59,206 nucleotides of DNA, from positions 1 to 59,206 of the forward strand of contig JBILNK010000005.1 of NCBI GenBank assembly GCA_044375105.1, given 5' to 3'. The translations under genes were made by a program, and so were the position numbers. This stretch comes from JBIKLM01 sp044375105. GTDB lineage: Bacteria; Planctomycetota; UBA1135; GCA-002686595. The notes beneath the pieces are model-generated. The model saw only the letters and a list, made by a program, of their open reading frames with translations, searched no databases and was not told where the DNA came from. Of this stretch, positions 56,913 through 59,206 are shown piece by piece (positions within the stretch are counted from its first letter, which is position 1; the number at the start of each line of letters is the position of its first letter).

Positions 56913-58124
56913 ATGAAGCGCAGAATCCTGATCGGAGCCCTGCTCTGGACCCTGCTGATCACCCTGGCCCACATCCAGCTCAACCTCGGCTGGGGCGAGC
57001 TCAAGACCCAGATCCTGCGCCGCTTCACCGGGGAGCGCGGCGAGCTGCTGGTCGGCTTCCTGCCGGTCACATGACACCTGACCTGCCCGGTCACCAGTTG
57101 GGTGACCACGCACAGCGATAGCGGCGCCATCTTCAAGAGCCGCAAATTCACCGACTTCGCCACGGTCAAGGAAGCCCTGATCTCCAAGGAGATCGGCGCG
57201 TCCTTCATCCTGGCGCCCCTGGCCATGCAACTGGTGCGCGACGGGGTGCCGATCAAGGTCGTCTACTTGGGTCACCGGGACGGCAGCGCGCTGGTGGTGG
57301 CCAAGGATGGCCCGGTCCAGCACTTCCGCGACCTGGTCGGCAAGGTGGTCGCGGTGCCCAACCGCTATTCGAACCAGCACATCCTGGTGCGCAAGCTGAT
57401 GCTCGACAACGGCCTGGAGCCGGGTTCGATCGACGTGCGCGAGCTGCCGCCGCCGGAGCACCCGGCGGCTCTGGCCTCGGACTCGATCGACGCCTTCGTG
57501 ATCGGCGAGCCCTTCGCGGCCAAGGCCGAGCTGGACGGCATCGGGCGGGTGCTGCACCTGACGAAGGACATCTGGCCGAACTTCATTTCCTGCGTGCTGG
57601 TGGTGCGCAATGACCTGATCGAGTCCGAGCGCGAGCTGGTGCAGGAGCTGGTCAGCGGCATCGCCCGGTCGGGCCTCTGGCTCGAGGAGGGCCTCGAGCA
57701 CCGCATGGAGGCCGCCCAGGTGGTGGCCAAACACTTCTACTTCCAGCCGCCCAAGCTGCTCGAATACGTGCTCTCGAAGCCGATCGATCGCGTGCGCTAC
57801 TCGGACCTCGACCCGCTCGAGGAAGACTTCGACGAGATCATGGAATTGGCTGTTTCCTCGGGGGTCCTCTCCGGACGGATCGAATTCGAGGAGTACGTCG
57901 ATCCCTCGTTCTCCCGCCGCGCCCACCAGGCCTGGGATCTGGCGCACCTGCCGGCCCTCGATGCGGAGGCCCCGGTGGCGCCCGCGGCGCCGCCGCCCCC
58001 GCCGAGCATCGCCCCTGCGGGCGCAGGCCCGGATTCCAAACCGTCCGGCCCGCCGGGCAAGGCGCTGAATCCCTTGCTGGCTCCGGCGCCACAGGGCAGC
58101 GCCCAGGAAGGAGGTTCGAAATGA
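56913..58124 (+). CDS. ABC transporter substrate-binding protein with in-frame TGA (candidate selenoprotein)
   Basis: 403 residues if TGA at 57072-57074 is read through as residue 54. N-terminus MKRRILIGALLWTLLITLAHIQL is an uncleaved or Sec-type leader without a lipobox Cys. The motif around the TGA is GFLPVT-U-HLTCPVTSW, where related NMT1/NrtA-type binding proteins, as I recall them, have Cys (C-HLTC). The frame is intact on both sides. Later conserved parts: FILAPLAMQLVRDGVPIKVVYLGHRDGS, VAVPNRYSNQHILV, IDAFVIGEPF, IWPNFISCVLVVRNDL. It ends with a Pro-rich tail. Conventional calling would start at GTG 57102 and lose the leader and the motif. ATGA overlap with the permease. It resembles the SaoB (selenocysteine-assisted organometal) family name I recall; unverified. 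Confidence 0.85.
57072..57107 (+). promoter_or_regulatory. Candidate bacterial SECIS element after UGA
   Basis: TGA 57072-57074; stem GGTCACC (57089-57095), loop AGTTG (57096-57100), stem GGTGACC (57101-57107). The stem is a perfect 7 bp. The loop begins 21 nt after the TGA and has G at its second position followed by U. These fit the general rules for bacterial SECIS elements (apical loop about 16-37 nt from UGA, short loop with G in its first two bases). It codes for protein at the same time. Confidence 0.7.
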
Positions 58125-59005
58125 GCCCGCTCGGAATGCTGCTGCTGCTTGCGGGCGTCGCCGGCCTGAGCCTCGGCTCCCGCCGCCAGTCGAATCAGCG
58201 CGCCGTGCTGATGCCGATCGCCCTGACGCTGGTCCTGCTGGGCGGCTGGCAGAGTTTGTGCGACCGGGTCGATTTCGGCGGCTTCCACTGGCCCTGGCTG
58301 GAACCGGCCCTGGAGCCCGGGCAGCCCCCGCGGCGCAGCCTGCCCTCCCCGCGGGAAACCCTCGCGGCCTTCGGCGAGCTGATCACCAACGGCCGCATCT
58401 GGGGCGACACGGTTGCCAGCCTGTTCCGCGTGACCTGGGGCTACCTCCTGGCGGCCGCGATCGCCATCCCGCTGGGCCTGTTCGCCGGCTGGTCGACGCG
58501 CGCCTTCGAAGCCCTCAATCCCCTGATCCAGGGGCTGCGCCCGATCTCCCCCATCGCCTGGATCCCGATCGCGATCCTGTGGTTCGGGATCGGCGACCGG
58601 GCCGGCATCTTCCTGATCTTCCTGGCCTCGTTCTTCCCGATCGCCGTGGGCTCCATGGCGGCCGTGCGCGGCATCAGTACGGTGCACCAGCGCTCGGCGC
58701 TCAACTTCGGTCTGAGCGGCGCGGACCTGTTCCGCCGGGTGGTCTTGCCCGCGGCGCTGCCGCAGATCATCACCTCGCTGCGCATCGCCCTGGGGGTCGC
58801 CTGGCTGGTGATCGTGGCGGCCGAGATGGTGGGCATGGATTCCGGTCTCGGCTACCTGATCAACGACGCACGCAACGCCGGCAGCCGCTACGACCTGGTG
58901 GTCGCCACGATGGGCGTGATCGGCTTGATCGGCATCCTGCTGGACTTCCTGATCCGGCAGCTCGAGCATTTCGACGAGGTCCGATGGGGCTACTCCAAGC
59001 GATGA
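58121..59005 (+). CDS. ABC transporter permease (NitT/TauT type)
   Basis: 294-residue inner-membrane permease of the SsuC/TauC/NrtB-like class, with about six to seven spans (MLLLLAGVAGLSLG, AVLMPIALTLVLLGGW, LFRVTWGYLLAAAIAIPLGLFAGW, IAWIPIAILWFGIG, IFLIFLASFFPIAVGSM, RIALGVAWLVIVAAEMVG). The cytoplasmic EAA loop that docks the ATPase is visible: GADLFRRVVLPAALPQIITSLRIALG. The ribosome site GGAAGGAGG ends 7 bp before ATG 58121, the best in the window. Overlaps the binding protein and the ATPase by ATGA. Confidence 0.94.
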   Translation: MSPLGMLLLLAGVAGLSLGSRRQSNQRAVLMPIALTLVLLGGWQSLCDRVDFGGFHWPWLEPALEPGQPPRRSLPSPRETLAAFGELITNGRIWGDTVASLFRVTWGYLLAAAIAIPLGLFAGWSTRAFEALNPLIQGLRPISPIAWIPIAILWFGIGDRAGIFLIFLASFFPIAVGSMAAVRGISTVHQRSALNFGLSGADLFRRVVLPAALPQIITSLRIALGVAWLVIVAAEMVGMDSGLGYLINDARNAGSRYDLVVATMGVIGLIGILLDFLIRQLEHFDEVRWGYSKR

Positions 59006-59206
59006 GCAATCCGGTCACCAAGCTGCGCTTCGAAGGCGTCGCCAAGCAGTTCCTGCGCCGGGGCAAGCCCCTCGAAGTACTGACCAAAGTGGACCTCGAG
59101 GTGCAGACCGGCGAGTTCGTGTGCTTGCTCGGGCCCTCCGGCTGCGGCAAGTCGACGCTGCTCAACGTCGCCGGGGGCTTCGAGCGCCCCAGCGCCGGGC
59201 GGGTCC
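59002..59206 (+). CDS. ABC transporter ATP-binding protein, 5' part (cut by window edge)
   Basis: Only the first 68 codons are present. MSNPVTKLRFEGVAKQFLRRG, then TGEFVCLLGPSGCGKSTLLNVAGG contains Walker A GPSGCGKST. This is the cassette of NitT/TauT-type importers (NrtD/SsuB). ATG 59002 overlaps the permease stop (ATGA), so the three genes form one coupled unit that continues beyond the window. Confidence 0.93.
   Translation, partial: MSNPVTKLRFEGVAKQFLRRGKPLEVLTKVDLEVQTGEFVCLLGPSGCGKSTLLNVAGGFERPSAGRV

Noticed and set aside
57102..58124. Binding protein starting at GTG 57102
   Set aside because: It would have no leader peptide and begin inside the conserved motif. The 53 codons before the TGA clearly belong to the same protein.

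Overview
High-GC (roughly 70%) bacterial chromosome segment. The gene content points to Planctomycetota. The evidence is a MoxR / DUF58 / BatA-type / VWA cluster joined to PQQ-like propellers, DUF4175-like and alanine-rich coiled-coil membrane proteins and prenyltransferase-repeat proteins, together with several secreted HEAT-repeat proteins. This assignment is inference from gene content; no rRNA or marker phylogeny is available in the window.

Layout. 0.2-2.6 kb: mdh-fumC (TCA cycle), minus strand, divergent from a small heat-shock protein. 3.5-6 kb: HEAT and TPR proteins, with a tandem hairpin region between convergent genes. 6-10 kb: mnmA translationally coupled to a large VWA protein and a HEAT lipoprotein, divergent from yajC; five 18-bp tandem repeats lie between mnmA and yajC. 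11.7-14.1 kb: a YraN-type nuclease and a polyprenyl sugar transferase. 14.4-17 kb: a phytase-like/GDPD chimera whose domain halves are interleaved and whose frame is broken at a C7 run. 17-18.4 kb: a gene-poor stretch with an AT-rich island. 18.4-22.1 kb: an ABC-F ATPase and a lower-GC hypothetical gene interrupted by one in-frame TGA. 22.6 kb: initiator tRNA. 23-31.8 kb: a HEAT protein; a tightly overlapping operon pssA-folK-panC-ispE-DUF2520; divergent eno followed by an FtsB/DivIC-like gene. 33-56.6 kb: a PQQ-like protein and then the MoxR/VWA supercluster, mostly chained by 4-bp start/stop overlaps. 56.9 kb to the right edge: an ABC transporter operon (binding protein, permease, ATPase; the last cut by the window).

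The most important observation is in the last operon. The binding-protein reading frame runs through an in-frame TGA at codon 54, in a U-H-L-T-C motif. A perfect 7-bp hairpin starts 14 nt after the TGA, with a G at loop position 2. This fits a bacterial SECIS and suggests a selenocysteine-containing ABC substrate-binding protein that ordinary gene calling would truncate.

How the genes work together: the metabolic genes (mdh, fumC, eno, panC, ispE, folK, pssA) are housekeeping. The MoxR-VWA-repeat cluster probably builds a chaperone-assisted envelope assembly of unknown purpose. The terminal ABC transporter probably imports a small, thiol/selenol-reactive ligand; its identity cannot be read from this window.
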